Source: Microcella sp.
GTDB taxonomy: Bacteria > Actinomycetota > Actinomycetes > Actinomycetales > Microbacteriaceae
Length of the DNA stretch: 64,000 nucleotides
Direction: 5' to 3'
NCBI RefSeq assembly: GCF_019739195.1
Contig: NZ_JAHHDS010000002.1
Coordinates: 145,535 to 209,534 of the forward strand
Shown: positions 33,084-40,624 of the stretch, one piece after another
How the letters are laid out: every line of letters begins with the position of its first letter
How positions within the stretch are numbered: position 1 is the stretch's first letter
The notes under the pieces: generated by a model
Databases searched by the model: none
What the model was told of the DNA's origin: nothing
The model's input: only the letters and a program-made list of their open reading frames with translations
Program-made: the position numbers and the translations under genes

Positions 33084-34445
33084 GTGAGTACAGAGACCGC
33101 TGCCGCCCCCGTCGTCCCCTCCGACCCGCGCATCGCACGTCGAGCCCGCTGGGCCTCGCTCGTCGGCACCTCGCTCGAGTCGTACGACTTCTACCTGTTC
33201 GCCTACTTCTCGGCGTTCTTCGCGGGGCCGCTCTTCTTCGAACCGCTCGGCGAGGTGGGGGCGAACCTCGCCGCGCTCGCGACGATCGGCGTCGCGTTCG
33301 TGATCCGGCCGCTCGGCGCGATCATCTTCGGCCACCTGGGCGACCGCATCGGCCGACGCACGATCCTGATCGTCACGATCACGATGATGGGAGTCGCCAC
33401 CGGCCTCATCGGCGTGCTGCCGACCTACGACCAGGCGGGGTGGTTCGGTGCCGTGCTGCTCGTGCTGCTGCGCGTGCTGCAGGGCGTCTCGCTTGGCGGC
33501 GAGTGGGGTGGCGCCGTGCTCATCGCGACCGAGCACGAGACCCGGGCCAAGCGCGCGTTCGCCGCCGCGATGCCGCAGCTGGGCTCGCCCATCGGGTCGA
33601 TTCTCTCGGCCATCGCCTTCATCTGGCTGACCCTCGCGCTCACGAGCGAAGAGATCGCCGAGTGGGCCTGGCGCGTGCCGTTCTTGACCGCGATTCCGCT
33701 GCTCGCCATCTCGCTCTACCTGCGGCTGGCGATCACCGAGACTCCTGTCTTCACAGCGGTGAAGGATGCTGGCCGCGCGCCGCGCATCCCCCTCGCCGCG
33801 CTGCTGCGCGCCCAGCCGGTCACGATCGTGGTCGCCGTGGGCGTCGCGCTGCTCGGCATCGGCTCGTACTCGCTCATGAACACGTACACGATCAACTACG
33901 GCGCCGCCGTGCTCGGCTTCGACTACTACGAGCTGCTCATTGCGACGACCGCTGGCGGACTGCTGCAGCTCGTCACCATTCCGCTCTTCGGCGCCTGGGC
34001 GACGCGCATCGGGTCGGGAATGGTCGTCGCTATCGGAGCGCTCGGCACTCTGCTCGTGGCGTTTCCGATCTACTTCTTCCTGCAAGAAGCGAGCTTCGGC
34101 TTCCTCGTCGGCATGATGATCATCGGCGGCATTCTTCCGACGATGAGCTGGGCGGCGCTCGGCGGAATCTTCACCGAGCTGTTCGACGAGCGCTACCGGT
34201 ACTCGGCCCTCGGGTTCGCCTACGCGCTGGCCGCGGTCGTCGCCGGCTTCGTGCCCGCGCTCACGGGCACCCTCGGCGTGGCGACCGGCCAGGCCTGGTG
34301 GCACCCCGCCGTCGTGCTCGCCGGCATGTCGCTCATCACGCTCGTGTCGTCACTCGTCGCGATTCGCATCCGCGTCGACCGCGATGACGCCGAGCCAGTC
34401 GAAGAATCGGCTCTGGCCCCGCAACCGGCGAGCACTCTAGGCTGA
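33084..34445 (+). CDS. MFS transporter, metabolite:H+ symporter (MHS) family
   Basis: A 453-residue secondary transporter of the ProP/ShiA/CitA group. It begins with a short soluble part, then ASLVGTSLESYDFYLFAYFS, the MHS helix-1 signature. The motif-A loop reads FGHLGDRIGRRTIL, helix 4-5 gives LLRVLQGVSLGGEWGGAVLI, the clearest family mark, and about 12 helices are present. MHS carriers take up organic acids, shikimate or osmoprotectants with protons; the substrate here is open. I placed the start at GTG 33084; an upstream ATG would lie inside the ileS leader region. It diverges from ileS. Confidence 0.92.
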   Translation: MSTETAAAPVVPSDPRIARRARWASLVGTSLESYDFYLFAYFSAFFAGPLFFEPLGEVGANLAALATIGVAFVIRPLGAIIFGHLGDRIGRRTILIVTITMMGVATGLIGVLPTYDQAGWFGAVLLVLLRVLQGVSLGGEWGGAVLIATEHETRAKRAFAAAMPQLGSPIGSILSAIAFIWLTLALTSEEIAEWAWRVPFLTAIPLLAISLYLRLAITETPVFTAVKDAGRAPRIPLAALLRAQPVTIVVAVGVALLGIGSYSLMNTYTINYGAAVLGFDYYELLIATTAGGLLQLVTIPLFGAWATRIGSGMVVAIGALGTLLVAFPIYFFLQEASFGFLVGMMIIGGILPTMSWAALGGIFTELFDERYRYSALGFAYALAAVVAGFVPALTGTLGVATGQAWWHPAVVLAGMSLITLVSSLVAIRIRVDRDDAEPVEESALAPQPASTLG

Positions 34446-34503
34446 GCGCCACCGGGGCCGACAGCGGCCTCGGCCGCACCGCCGAGCCGACGCAGGAGCC
34501 GTG

Positions 34504-35136
34504 ATGAGTGACGACACCCCCACCGAGCGCTTCGACGCCCCGACCGAGCCGTTGCCCGAGGCCGGCACGCCGGAGGCACCCGCCACGAAGGCCGACGATG
34601 ACGGCCAGAAGCGCGGCATGCTCATCGCTCTGCTCGCGATCGCCGGGGCCATTCTCGTCGCACTGATCGTGCTCATCGTCGTGTTGCTCAGCAGTGGGGG
34701 CACCAACGACGCCGGGCCGACGCCCGAGTTCACGACGACCGAGTCGCCGACGCCGACGCCCACCGAGGCTGAGAGCCCCGAGCCGTCAGACGAACCGAGT
34801 GAGGAGCCGAGCGAGGAGCCGAGTGCGACTGCGGCTCCGCCTCCGCCCCCGCAGAGCCCGAGCTTCGCGACCTTCAACGGCCCCAACAAGGCCACGTGCC
34901 CCGACACCTCAAGCTCGGTCGCGATCACGTGGAGTTGGAGCAGCAGCAATGCCACGGGCGCCTGGTTCGGCATCGGCACGAACAACGCGAAGGCCGAGCC
35001 GTTCGAGTCGGTGCCGACCACGGCGACGTACACCTTCAACTACCAGTGCTCTGAGGCGAGCCAGATCTACACGGTCACGCTCGAAGACTCGTCGGGTCGT
35101 CTGACCCACAAGACGGTGACCGTCACGCGCGACTAG
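34504..35136 (+). CDS. Single-pass membrane protein with acidic Ser/Thr/Pro linker
   Basis: A 210-residue protein with a disordered cytoplasmic N-terminus (about 38 residues), one helix (GMLIALLAIAGAILVALIVL region), an extracytoplasmic linker rich in Thr, Pro and Glu with the repeat PSEEPSEEPSA, and a C-terminal beta-sandwich of about 85 residues with one Cys pair (TCPDTSSS and FNYQCSE). It resembles small surface Ig-like domains; I do not recognise the family. The ATG at 34504 lies 5 nt after AGGAG; a GTG directly before it is possible. It converges on the next gene with a 4-base overlap at the stops. Confidence 0.78.
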   Translation: MSDDTPTERFDAPTEPLPEAGTPEAPATKADDDGQKRGMLIALLAIAGAILVALIVLIVVLLSSGGTNDAGPTPEFTTTESPTPTPTEAESPEPSDEPSEEPSEEPSATAAPPPPPQSPSFATFNGPNKATCPDTSSSVAITWSWSSSNATGAWFGIGTNNAKAEPFESVPTTATYTFNYQCSEASQIYTVTLEDSSGRLTHKTVTVTRD

Positions 35137-35864
35137 CGATACTCGGGGTTCGCGTCGAAGCCCCAGCGCTCACCGTCGTTCCAGGCGCTGCGCACATTGC
35201 CGAAGGCCGGCACCCCGCCGGCGTCGCGCAGCATGCGCGCGAGGTGCAGCAGGTTCCAGGTCATGAACGTCGTGTTGCGGTTCGTGAAGTCGTTCTCGGG
35301 CCCGCCCGAATTCTCGTCGAGGTAGCTCGGGCCCGGCCCGACCTCGCCGATCCATCCCGCGTCGGCGGCCGGCGGAATCGTGAAACCGATGTGCTGCAGG
35401 CTGTACAGGGTCGACATGGCGCTGTGCTTGACCCCGTCTTCGTTGCCGGTGATGAGGGCACCGCCGACCTTGCCGTAGAAGACGTACTGCCCGCGATCGT
35501 TCGTCTCGCCGCTGTGGGCGTAGAGGCGCTCGATGAGCAGGCGCAACTGCGACGAGACCTCGCCGAGCCAGATGGGGGTGCCGACGACGACGATGTCGGC
35601 ACGCTCGACGAGCGGCCACAGCGCTGGCCACTCGTCGGAATCCCAGCCGTGCTCGCGCATGTCGGGGTAGACGCCCGGCGCCACGTCGTGGTCGACGAGT
35701 CGAACGAGATCGACATCGACGCCTTGCGCCTCCATGAGCGCCACGCTGCGGCGCATGAGCCCCTCGGTGTGGCTCACCTCAGGGCTGCGCTTGAGCGTGC
35801 AGTTGATGAAGACCGCGCGAAGGTCGTCATATCGGGCAGGAGGAGCGGGAGCATCCGTCGTCAT
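35133..35864 (-). CDS. NAD(P)H-dependent FMN reductase / flavodoxin-fold protein
   Basis: A 243-residue flavodoxin-like protein. It starts with the flavin-phosphate strand RAVFINCTLKRSPEVSHTE, followed by IVVVGTPIWLGEVSSQLRLL (the isoalloxazine loop) and GKVGGALITGNEDG. The C-terminal third (YLDENSGGPENDFTNRNTTF) is specific to a subgroup of long NADPH-dependent FMN reductases in actinobacteria. Enzymes of this type reduce flavins or quinones in the cytoplasm. A TACCGT hexamer lies 8 nt before the ATG, and GAAGAGG between may act as a weak Shine-Dalgarno sequence. Confidence 0.87.
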   Translation of the reverse strand: MTTDAPAPPARYDDLRAVFINCTLKRSPEVSHTEGLMRRSVALMEAQGVDVDLVRLVDHDVAPGVYPDMREHGWDSDEWPALWPLVERADIVVVGTPIWLGEVSSQLRLLIERLYAHSGETNDRGQYVFYGKVGGALITGNEDGVKHSAMSTLYSLQHIGFTIPPAADAGWIGEVGPGPSYLDENSGGPENDFTNRNTTFMTWNLLHLARMLRDAGGVPAFGNVRSAWNDGERWGFDANPEYR

Positions 35865-35972
35865 GCCTCTTCACGGTACGCCGATGCCGGGCCGGTACGA
35901 TGAATTTACACTCCACACTCAGGCACCCTTAATCTCTGACACGGTGCCGCCTATAGCGAAGCGAGACCCGCG

Positions 35973-38561
35973 ATGAGCCACGCCAGCCTGCCCGACAAGC
36001 CCGCCCTCGAAGGGCTCGAGCACAAGTGGGGCGAGGTGTGGGAGAGCCACGGCACCTACCGCTTCGACCGCGCGGCCGCGGTGCAAGCTGGCCCCGACTC
36101 GGTCTATGCCATCGACACTCCCCCGCCGACCGCCTCCGGCTCGCTGCACATCGGCCACGTCTTCAGCTACACACACATGGACCTCGCCGCCCGCTTTCAG
36201 CGCATGCGCGGCAAGAACCTCTTCTACCCGATGGGCTGGGACGACAACGGTCTGCCGACCGAGCGTCGCGTGCAGAACTACTACGGCGTGCGCTGCGACC
36301 CGACGCTGCCCTACGACCCCGACTTCACGCCGCCGTTCGAGGGCGGCGACAACGCGAGTTCGAAGGCCGCCGACCAGGTGCCCGTCTCGCGTCGCACCTT
36401 CATCGAGCTGTGCGAGAAGCTGACGGTCGAAGACGAGAAGCAGTTCGAAGATCTGTGGCGGATGCTCGGCCTCAGCGTCGACTGGAGCCAGACCTACCGC
36501 ACCATCGGTGACGACGCGCAGCGCGCAGCGCAGCGCGCCTTCCTGCGCAACCTCGCCCGCGGTGAGGCCTACCGTGCTGACGCCCCGACGCTGTGGGATG
36601 TCACGTTCCGCACCGCGGTCGCGCAGGCCGAGCTCGAAGACAAAGAGATGCACGGGGCCTTCCATCGAGTGTCGTTCCACACGCCCGAGGGCGGCACGAT
36701 CGACATCGAGACGACGCGCCCCGAGCTGATTCCCGCGTGCGTGGCCCTCGTCGCGCATCCTGATGACCCCCGCTATCAGGCGCTCTTCGGCACGACCGTG
36801 CGCACGCCGCTCTTTGACGTCGAGGTGCCGGTGGTCGCTCACCACTTGGCGCAGCAAGACAAGGGTTCGGGCATCGCCATGGTCTGCACCTTCGGCGACG
36901 TGACCGACGTGGTGTGGTGGCGCGAGCTCGACCTGGGCCTGCGCCCCATCCTGGGCAAAGACGGCCGCATTCTCGCCGAGGCCCCCGAGGGTATCGAGGG
37001 TGCTGCGCTCGACACCTACGCCGAGCTCGCCGGCAAGACGGTGTTCAGCGCGAAGGCGCGCATCGTCGAGCTTCTTCGCGAGTCGGGCGACCTCATCGGC
37101 GACCCGCGCCCCATCACGCACCCCGTGAAGTTCTTCGAGAAGGGCGACAAGCCGCTCGAGATCGTGACGACCCGACAGTGGTACATCGCCAACGGCGCGC
37201 GCGACGAAGACCTCAACGCGCGCCTGCTCGAGCGCGGCCGCGAGATCGCCTTCCACCCCGACTTCATGCGCGTGCGCTACGAAAACTGGGTCGGCGGCCT
37301 CTCGGGCGACTGGCTCATCTCGCGCCAGCGCTTCTTCGGCGTGCCGATTCCCGTCTGGTACCGCCTCGACGAGCACGGCGAGCAGATCGGTGAGCCGATC
37401 GTGCCGAGCGAAGACCTGCTGCCCGTCGACCCCGCCTCGATGCCCGCCCCCGGCTTCGACGAGGCCCAGCGCGGCCAGCCGAACGGCTTCATCGGCGAGG
37501 TCGACATCATGGACACCTGGGCGACCTCGTCGCTCACTCCGCAGATCGCCGGCAAGTGGGAAGACGACCCCGAGCTGTTCGATCTGGTCTTCCCCTACGA
37601 CCTTCGCAGCCAGGGTCAAGACATCATTCGCACGTGGCTGTTCTCGACCGTGCTGCGCGCCGAGCTCGAGCACGGCACCCTGCCCTGGAAGCACGCCGGA
37701 ATCTCGGGCTTCATCGTCGACCCCGACCGCAAGAAGATGTCGAAGTCGAAGGGCAACGTCGTGACTCCGGCCGCGATGCTCGACGAGCACGGCAGCGACG
37801 CGGTGCGCTACTGGGCCGCCTCGTCGCGCCTCGGCACCGATGCGGCGTTCGACCCGCAGAACCCGAAGCAGATGAAGATCGGCCGCCGCCTGGCGATCAA
37901 GGTGCTCAACGCCGCCAAGTTCGTCTACTCGTTCGAGGCGCCCGCGGGCACCGCGACGGGGCCGGATGCTGTCACCGAGCCCCTCGACATCGACATGCTC
38001 GCAACCCTGGGTGAGGTGGTCGCGACCGCGACCCGCGCCTACGAAGAGTATGAGCACGCGCGCGCCCTCGAAGCCGCCGAACAGTTCTTCTGGACCTTCA
38101 CCGACGACTACCTCGAACTGGTGAAAGAGCGCGCCTACGGCTCGCAGGGCGAGGCCGGACAGGCCAGTGCCGTCACGGCGCTGCAACTCGCGATCGACGT
38201 GTTCGTGCGACTGTTCGCCCCGGTGATCCCCTTCGCCACCGAAGAGGTGTGGAGCTGGACGCACACTGACTCGGTGCATCGCGCCCCGTGGCCGACGGTC
38301 GACGAGTTGGGGGTGGACGCCCAACACGGCGGCCTGCTGCCCCTCGCGTCGCAGGCTCTCATCGGCATCCGCCGCGCGAAGACCGATGCAAAGGCCTCGC
38401 AGAAGACGCCCGTCACGAGTTGCGTGATCGCGGCGCCGAGCCTGCTCGAACTGGCGGCAGCCGATCTCGCCGCGGTCGGACGCATTGCGTCGCTCACGAT
38501 TACCCCGGCCGACGAGGTCTCCGTGGTCGAGATCGAGCTCGGAGAGCTGCCGCAGGCCTGA
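35973..38561 (+). CDS. valS: Valyl-tRNA synthetase
   Basis: An 862-residue class I synthetase charging tRNA-Val. The HIGH motif is intact (SGSLHIGHVFSYTHMD, His59 and His62), followed by FYPMGWDDNGLPTERRVQN; the signature KKMSKSKGNVVTP is the KMSKS loop. The CP1 editing domain reads IDIETTRPELIPACVALVAH. It is the shorter actinobacterial/archaeal-like form with a WDDNGLP motif instead of the WDHAG form of E. coli. No T-box or other leader is visible in the 108 bases upstream. It stands alone, rightward. Confidence 0.95.
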   Translation: MSHASLPDKPALEGLEHKWGEVWESHGTYRFDRAAAVQAGPDSVYAIDTPPPTASGSLHIGHVFSYTHMDLAARFQRMRGKNLFYPMGWDDNGLPTERRVQNYYGVRCDPTLPYDPDFTPPFEGGDNASSKAADQVPVSRRTFIELCEKLTVEDEKQFEDLWRMLGLSVDWSQTYRTIGDDAQRAAQRAFLRNLARGEAYRADAPTLWDVTFRTAVAQAELEDKEMHGAFHRVSFHTPEGGTIDIETTRPELIPACVALVAHPDDPRYQALFGTTVRTPLFDVEVPVVAHHLAQQDKGSGIAMVCTFGDVTDVVWWRELDLGLRPILGKDGRILAEAPEGIEGAALDTYAELAGKTVFSAKARIVELLRESGDLIGDPRPITHPVKFFEKGDKPLEIVTTRQWYIANGARDEDLNARLLERGREIAFHPDFMRVRYENWVGGLSGDWLISRQRFFGVPIPVWYRLDEHGEQIGEPIVPSEDLLPVDPASMPAPGFDEAQRGQPNGFIGEVDIMDTWATSSLTPQIAGKWEDDPELFDLVFPYDLRSQGQDIIRTWLFSTVLRAELEHGTLPWKHAGISGFIVDPDRKKMSKSKGNVVTPAAMLDEHGSDAVRYWAASSRLGTDAAFDPQNPKQMKIGRRLAIKVLNAAKFVYSFEAPAGTATGPDAVTEPLDIDMLATLGEVVATATRAYEEYEHARALEAAEQFFWTFTDDYLELVKERAYGSQGEAGQASAVTALQLAIDVFVRLFAPVIPFATEEVWSWTHTDSVHRAPWPTVDELGVDAQHGGLLPLASQALIGIRRAKTDAKASQKTPVTSCVIAAPSLLELAAADLAAVGRIASLTITPADEVSVVEIELGELPQA

Positions 38562-38567
38562 GCGCAG

Positions 38568-38773
38568 CATCCTGCCCCCGATGGTGGGTTGTCTGCGCCT
38601 GTCAGCCCCCCCCTGTGCAGGGTGGACTGCCGGAAGGTGTCGCAACCACCCGGTACTCGGCGCGACACGCCGCGATCAGAGGAGCGACACGCCGCAGCGA
38701 CAGCTCGAATGTCAGTGTCAGCGACACTCCGGGTCGATGAGCCTGACGGCGGCGCGTCGGCCAGACTGGAGTC
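38568..38773. other. valS-GNAT intergenic region with GCGACAC motifs
   Basis: No gene. It holds two identical copies of GCGACACGCCGC (38662-38673 and 38684-38695, 22-bp period), another GCGACA at 38697, and a perfect dyad AGTGTC-AGC-GACACT at 38714-38728. These may be operator half-sites for the GNAT gene or parts of an mRNA 3' structure for valS. Confidence 0.5.
38762..38767 (+). promoter_or_regulatory. -10-like hexamer for the GNAT gene
   Basis: CAGACT ends 6 nt before the ATG at 38774. It is weaker than the others, with C at the first base, and GGAG follows it, so a leadered start is also possible. Confidence 0.35.
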
Positions 38774-39226
38774 ATGAGCGAGATGACGACGACCGTGCGG
38801 CCGATCGAGGCGCGCGATGCGGCTCGATGGCGCGAACTGTTCACGGCCTACGGTGTGTTCTATGAGACCGCGTTCAGCGACGAGATTCTCGACGGCGTGT
38901 GGGCCTGGCTGATGGATGCTGAGCACCCGCTCGTCTGCCTCGTCGCCGAGGCCGAGGGCGAGCTCGTAGGCTTTGCGCACCTGCGCGAGCAGCCCGACAC
39001 TTTCACGGCCGGCCCTGGCTGGTTTCTCGACGACCTCTACACCGTGCCCGAGGTGCGCGGCTCGGGTGCGGGCACCGCGCTGCTCGAGGCCGTCGCTGCG
39101 CACGCCCGCGCCCACGGCGGCGGAACGGTGCGCTGGATCACGGCCGCCGACAACGAGCGCGCGCAGCGCGTCTATGACCGGTTGGCGACCCGCGCGACCT
39201 GGGTCACCTATGAGTGGGAGGTCTGA
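38774..39226 (+). CDS. GNAT family N-acetyltransferase
   Basis: A 150-residue acetyl-CoA-dependent acetyltransferase. It shows the N-terminal TVRPIEARDAARWRELF pattern, the central strand ELVGFAHLREQPDTF, the acetyl-CoA loop LDDLYTVPEVRGSGAGTALL (motif A, with RGSGAG) and the C-terminal NERAQRVYDRLATRATWVTYE. The residue chemistry is that of small-molecule or amino-group acetylation, substrate unknown. It is followed after 3 bases by a small gene in the same direction. Confidence 0.9.
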   Translation: MSEMTTTVRPIEARDAARWRELFTAYGVFYETAFSDEILDGVWAWLMDAEHPLVCLVAEAEGELVGFAHLREQPDTFTAGPGWFLDDLYTVPEVRGSGAGTALLEAVAAHARAHGGGTVRWITAADNERAQRVYDRLATRATWVTYEWEV

Positions 39227-39229
39227 AGC

Positions 39230-39463
39230 GTGCAACTGGGAACCCGCTGGTCGGTCGGCGACGAGCCGCCCGCACGCCTGAGCGCCGACGTGCGCGAGGC
39301 CATCACCGCGGTCGAGGGCGAGCTCGCGACGTTCGACACGAGCGCCTGGCGCTGGACCCTCACGTGGCTCGAGGGGCGACCCGTCGTCGAACTCGACGAC
39401 GGCACGACGATTCGGGTGGCGCCCGATGGCACCGTGTCGATCGAGACGCCCTCGGCGCCCTAG
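39230..39463 (+). CDS. Small hypothetical protein
   Basis: A 77-residue protein starting at GTG 39230, three bases past the GNAT stop. It is a compact alpha/beta sequence, MQLGTRWSVGDEPPARLSAD at the start and two beta hairpins at the end (RPVVELDDGTTIRVAPDGTV). No cysteines, membrane helix or known motif. Tight coupling to the GNAT gene and good codon usage support it being real. Its end lies 12 bases before a large inverted repeat. Confidence 0.68.
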   Translation: MQLGTRWSVGDEPPARLSADVREAITAVEGELATFDTSAWRWTLTWLEGRPVVELDDGTTIRVAPDGTVSIETPSAP

Positions 39464-39475
39464 CGGGCACAAAGG

Positions 39476-39583
39476 GGCACCCCGCCCTGAGCACCAGGAG
39501 GGCCGGGGCGTATCTCCCGGACCGACGCGGATGCTCGGATCATCCTGGTGCGTCGGGGCCCATGGTGCTCAGTGCGGGGTGCC
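39476..39583. repeat. 108-bp imperfect inverted repeat with internal stem
   Basis: Arms 39476-39496 and 39563-39583 are 21 bases each and complementary at 20 of 21 positions (GGCACCCCGCCCTGAGCACCA in the left arm less its last base). The 66-base middle contains CCGACGC/GCGTCGG and a second pairing of CACCAGGA with TCCTGGTG. It lies between a rightward and a leftward gene, so it could be a bidirectional terminator or a miniature inverted-repeat element. Confidence 0.85.
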
Positions 39584-39618
39584 GGTTCAGGGGCCGGGCG
39601 GCTGCCCGGCGCGTCGCG

Positions 39619-39849
39619 CTACTGGGCGATGCCGTAGCGCAGACTGTCGCGCTGCCGTGCCGCCGCGGCCTGCGCAGCGAGCCGCAGGGCCTGCTGCTCG
39701 TGCGTCGGTCGCTGCACGGGGCGACGCGCCCACGTCACGAGGGCAAGGCCTGTCGAGAGCACAAGTCGCCGGAAGAACGGCGTTCGGCGGTTCGAAACAG
39801 GGCGGTGCGGCACGGTGAGCGAGATCGATGCCGTGGTCATGGCGATCAT
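39619..39849 (-). CDS. Small protein coupled to the ArsR regulator
   Basis: A 76-residue basic protein with one short hydrophobic stretch (FFRRLVLSTGLALVTWARR), then a basic, Gln- and Ala-rich helix (QALRLAAQAAAARQRD). No known domain. Its ATG at 39849 overlaps the stop of the ArsR-family gene by 4 bases (ATGA), so it is probably translated with it; a second ATG three codons later is possible. It may be a membrane-associated accessory protein, but a chance frame cannot be excluded. Confidence 0.55.
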   Translation of the reverse strand: MIAMTTASISLTVPHRPVSNRRTPFFRRLVLSTGLALVTWARRPVQRPTHEQQALRLAAQAAAARQRDSLRYGIAQ

Positions 39850-40511
39850 CCCTTCGATTCAGAGGAGGAGTCGGTGACGAGGTCGGTGGTCTCGGCCGAA
39901 GCCGAGGTCTCGGCGGCGATCTCTTCGCCGTCGAGAACGGGAAAGGCGTAGTACTGCAGGTGCACCGGTCGCGAGCCCGGGACGCGCTGGCCGCGGTGCT
40001 CGCGGGCGAAGTCGACGATGAGATCGCTGACACGGTGGTTGAGGTCGTCGAGCTGCTCGGCGGTGACGTGCACGCTTGCTGACTGCAGTGCGAGCGCGTC
40101 GCGCCAGGCGGGACTCAAGACTTCGTGTCCGCGTTCGATGACGTCGCGCAGACCGAGTTCTCGGTGGTGCAGCCACTCGCGCATGATGACGCGCGACGCG
40201 GCTCGGCCGGCCTCGGTCTCGTCGAGTTCGGCGTTGCCGAGCTGGATGGGGCCGGGCACGCGCTCCCACCACCGCTCGCGACCGGTTCCGCGATCAGTGA
40301 CCTCGCGCACGTAGCCGTGCTTCTCGAGCTGACGCAGGTGGTAGCTCGTGGCTCCGCTCGACTCGCCGAGGCGTTCTGCGAGCCGGCTCGCCGTCTGCTC
40401 ACCGTAGGTCGACAGGGCCTCGATGATCTGCACACGCAACGGATGCGCAAGCGCTTTGAGGCCGTCGAGGTCGGCGATGCGGCCCTCGGTGTCGGTGCTG
40501 GCGTGTCCCAT
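39846..40511 (-). CDS. ArsR-family HTH transcriptional regulator
   Basis: A 221-residue regulator with an N-terminal winged helix: LDGLKALAHPLRVQIIEALS, the recognition part TASRLAERLGESSGATSYHL and the wing HGYVREVTDRGTGRERWWE. The remaining 140 residues are an alpha-helical ligand or dimer domain of the type seen in HTH_20 proteins. No ArsR metal-site cysteines (CVC) are present, so it probably senses an organic ligand or acts constitutively. The ATG at 40511 starts the conserved part; the longer frame upstream runs through the repeat array. It probably binds the adjacent repeats. Confidence 0.87.
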   Translation of the reverse strand: MGHASTDTEGRIADLDGLKALAHPLRVQIIEALSTYGEQTASRLAERLGESSGATSYHLRQLEKHGYVREVTDRGTGRERWWERVPGPIQLGNAELDETEAGRAASRVIMREWLHHRELGLRDVIERGHEVLSPAWRDALALQSASVHVTAEQLDDLNHRVSDLIVDFAREHRGQRVPGSRPVHLQYYAFPVLDGEEIAAETSASAETTDLVTDSSSESKG

Positions 40512-40524
40512 ACGAGCAGAATAG

Positions 40525-40602
40525 CAATGCAAAGACTTCTTTGCAAGCACTTCTTTGCAATGCTTTATTTGCAAGGTGTTCTTTGCAAGCATCTCTTTGC
40601 AT
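40525..40602. repeat. 14-bp tandem array of (C/A)TTTGCA motifs between arsR and the M3 peptidase gene
   Basis: CTTTGCAA or a one-base variant starts at 40539, 40553, 40567, 40581 and 40595, with an exact 14-bp period; an inverted copy TGCAAAG lies at 40528. TTGCAA is itself a palindrome. The array covers most of the space between the divergent starts at 40511 and 40625 and is strikingly AT-rich for this genome. It is most simply an operator array for the ArsR-type regulator. Confidence 0.9.
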
Positions 40603-40611
40603 GTGCGGGCC

Positions 40612-40617
40612 TAGGCT
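40612..40617 (+). promoter_or_regulatory. -10-like hexamer for the M3 peptidase gene
   Basis: TAGGCT ends 7 nt before the ATG at 40625 and lies 10 bases past the end of the repeat array, so bound regulator would cover the -35 region. Confidence 0.5.
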
Positions 40618-40624
40618 AGATCTC

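Noticed and set aside
35865..35972. T-box or other riboswitch before valS
   Set aside because: No T-box core, no stem array and only 108 bases; nothing comparable with the ileS leader.
35919..38645. Very long open frame on the minus strand opposite valS (908 codons), and similar ones opposite ileS, rne, proA and GH31
   Set aside because: These are mirror frames of high-GC genes; they lack family motifs and ribosome-binding sites, while the opposite strand encodes complete known enzymes.
39587..40033. Leftward 148-codon frame overlapping the ArsR region
   Set aside because: Low-complexity composition and overlap with the ArsR gene and its coupled small gene in another frame.
40525..40602. 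CRISPR array or plasmid iterons for the 14-bp repeats
   Set aside because: Repeats are only 8 bases with 6-base spacers and lie between two divergent genes without cas or rep genes; an operator array explains them better.
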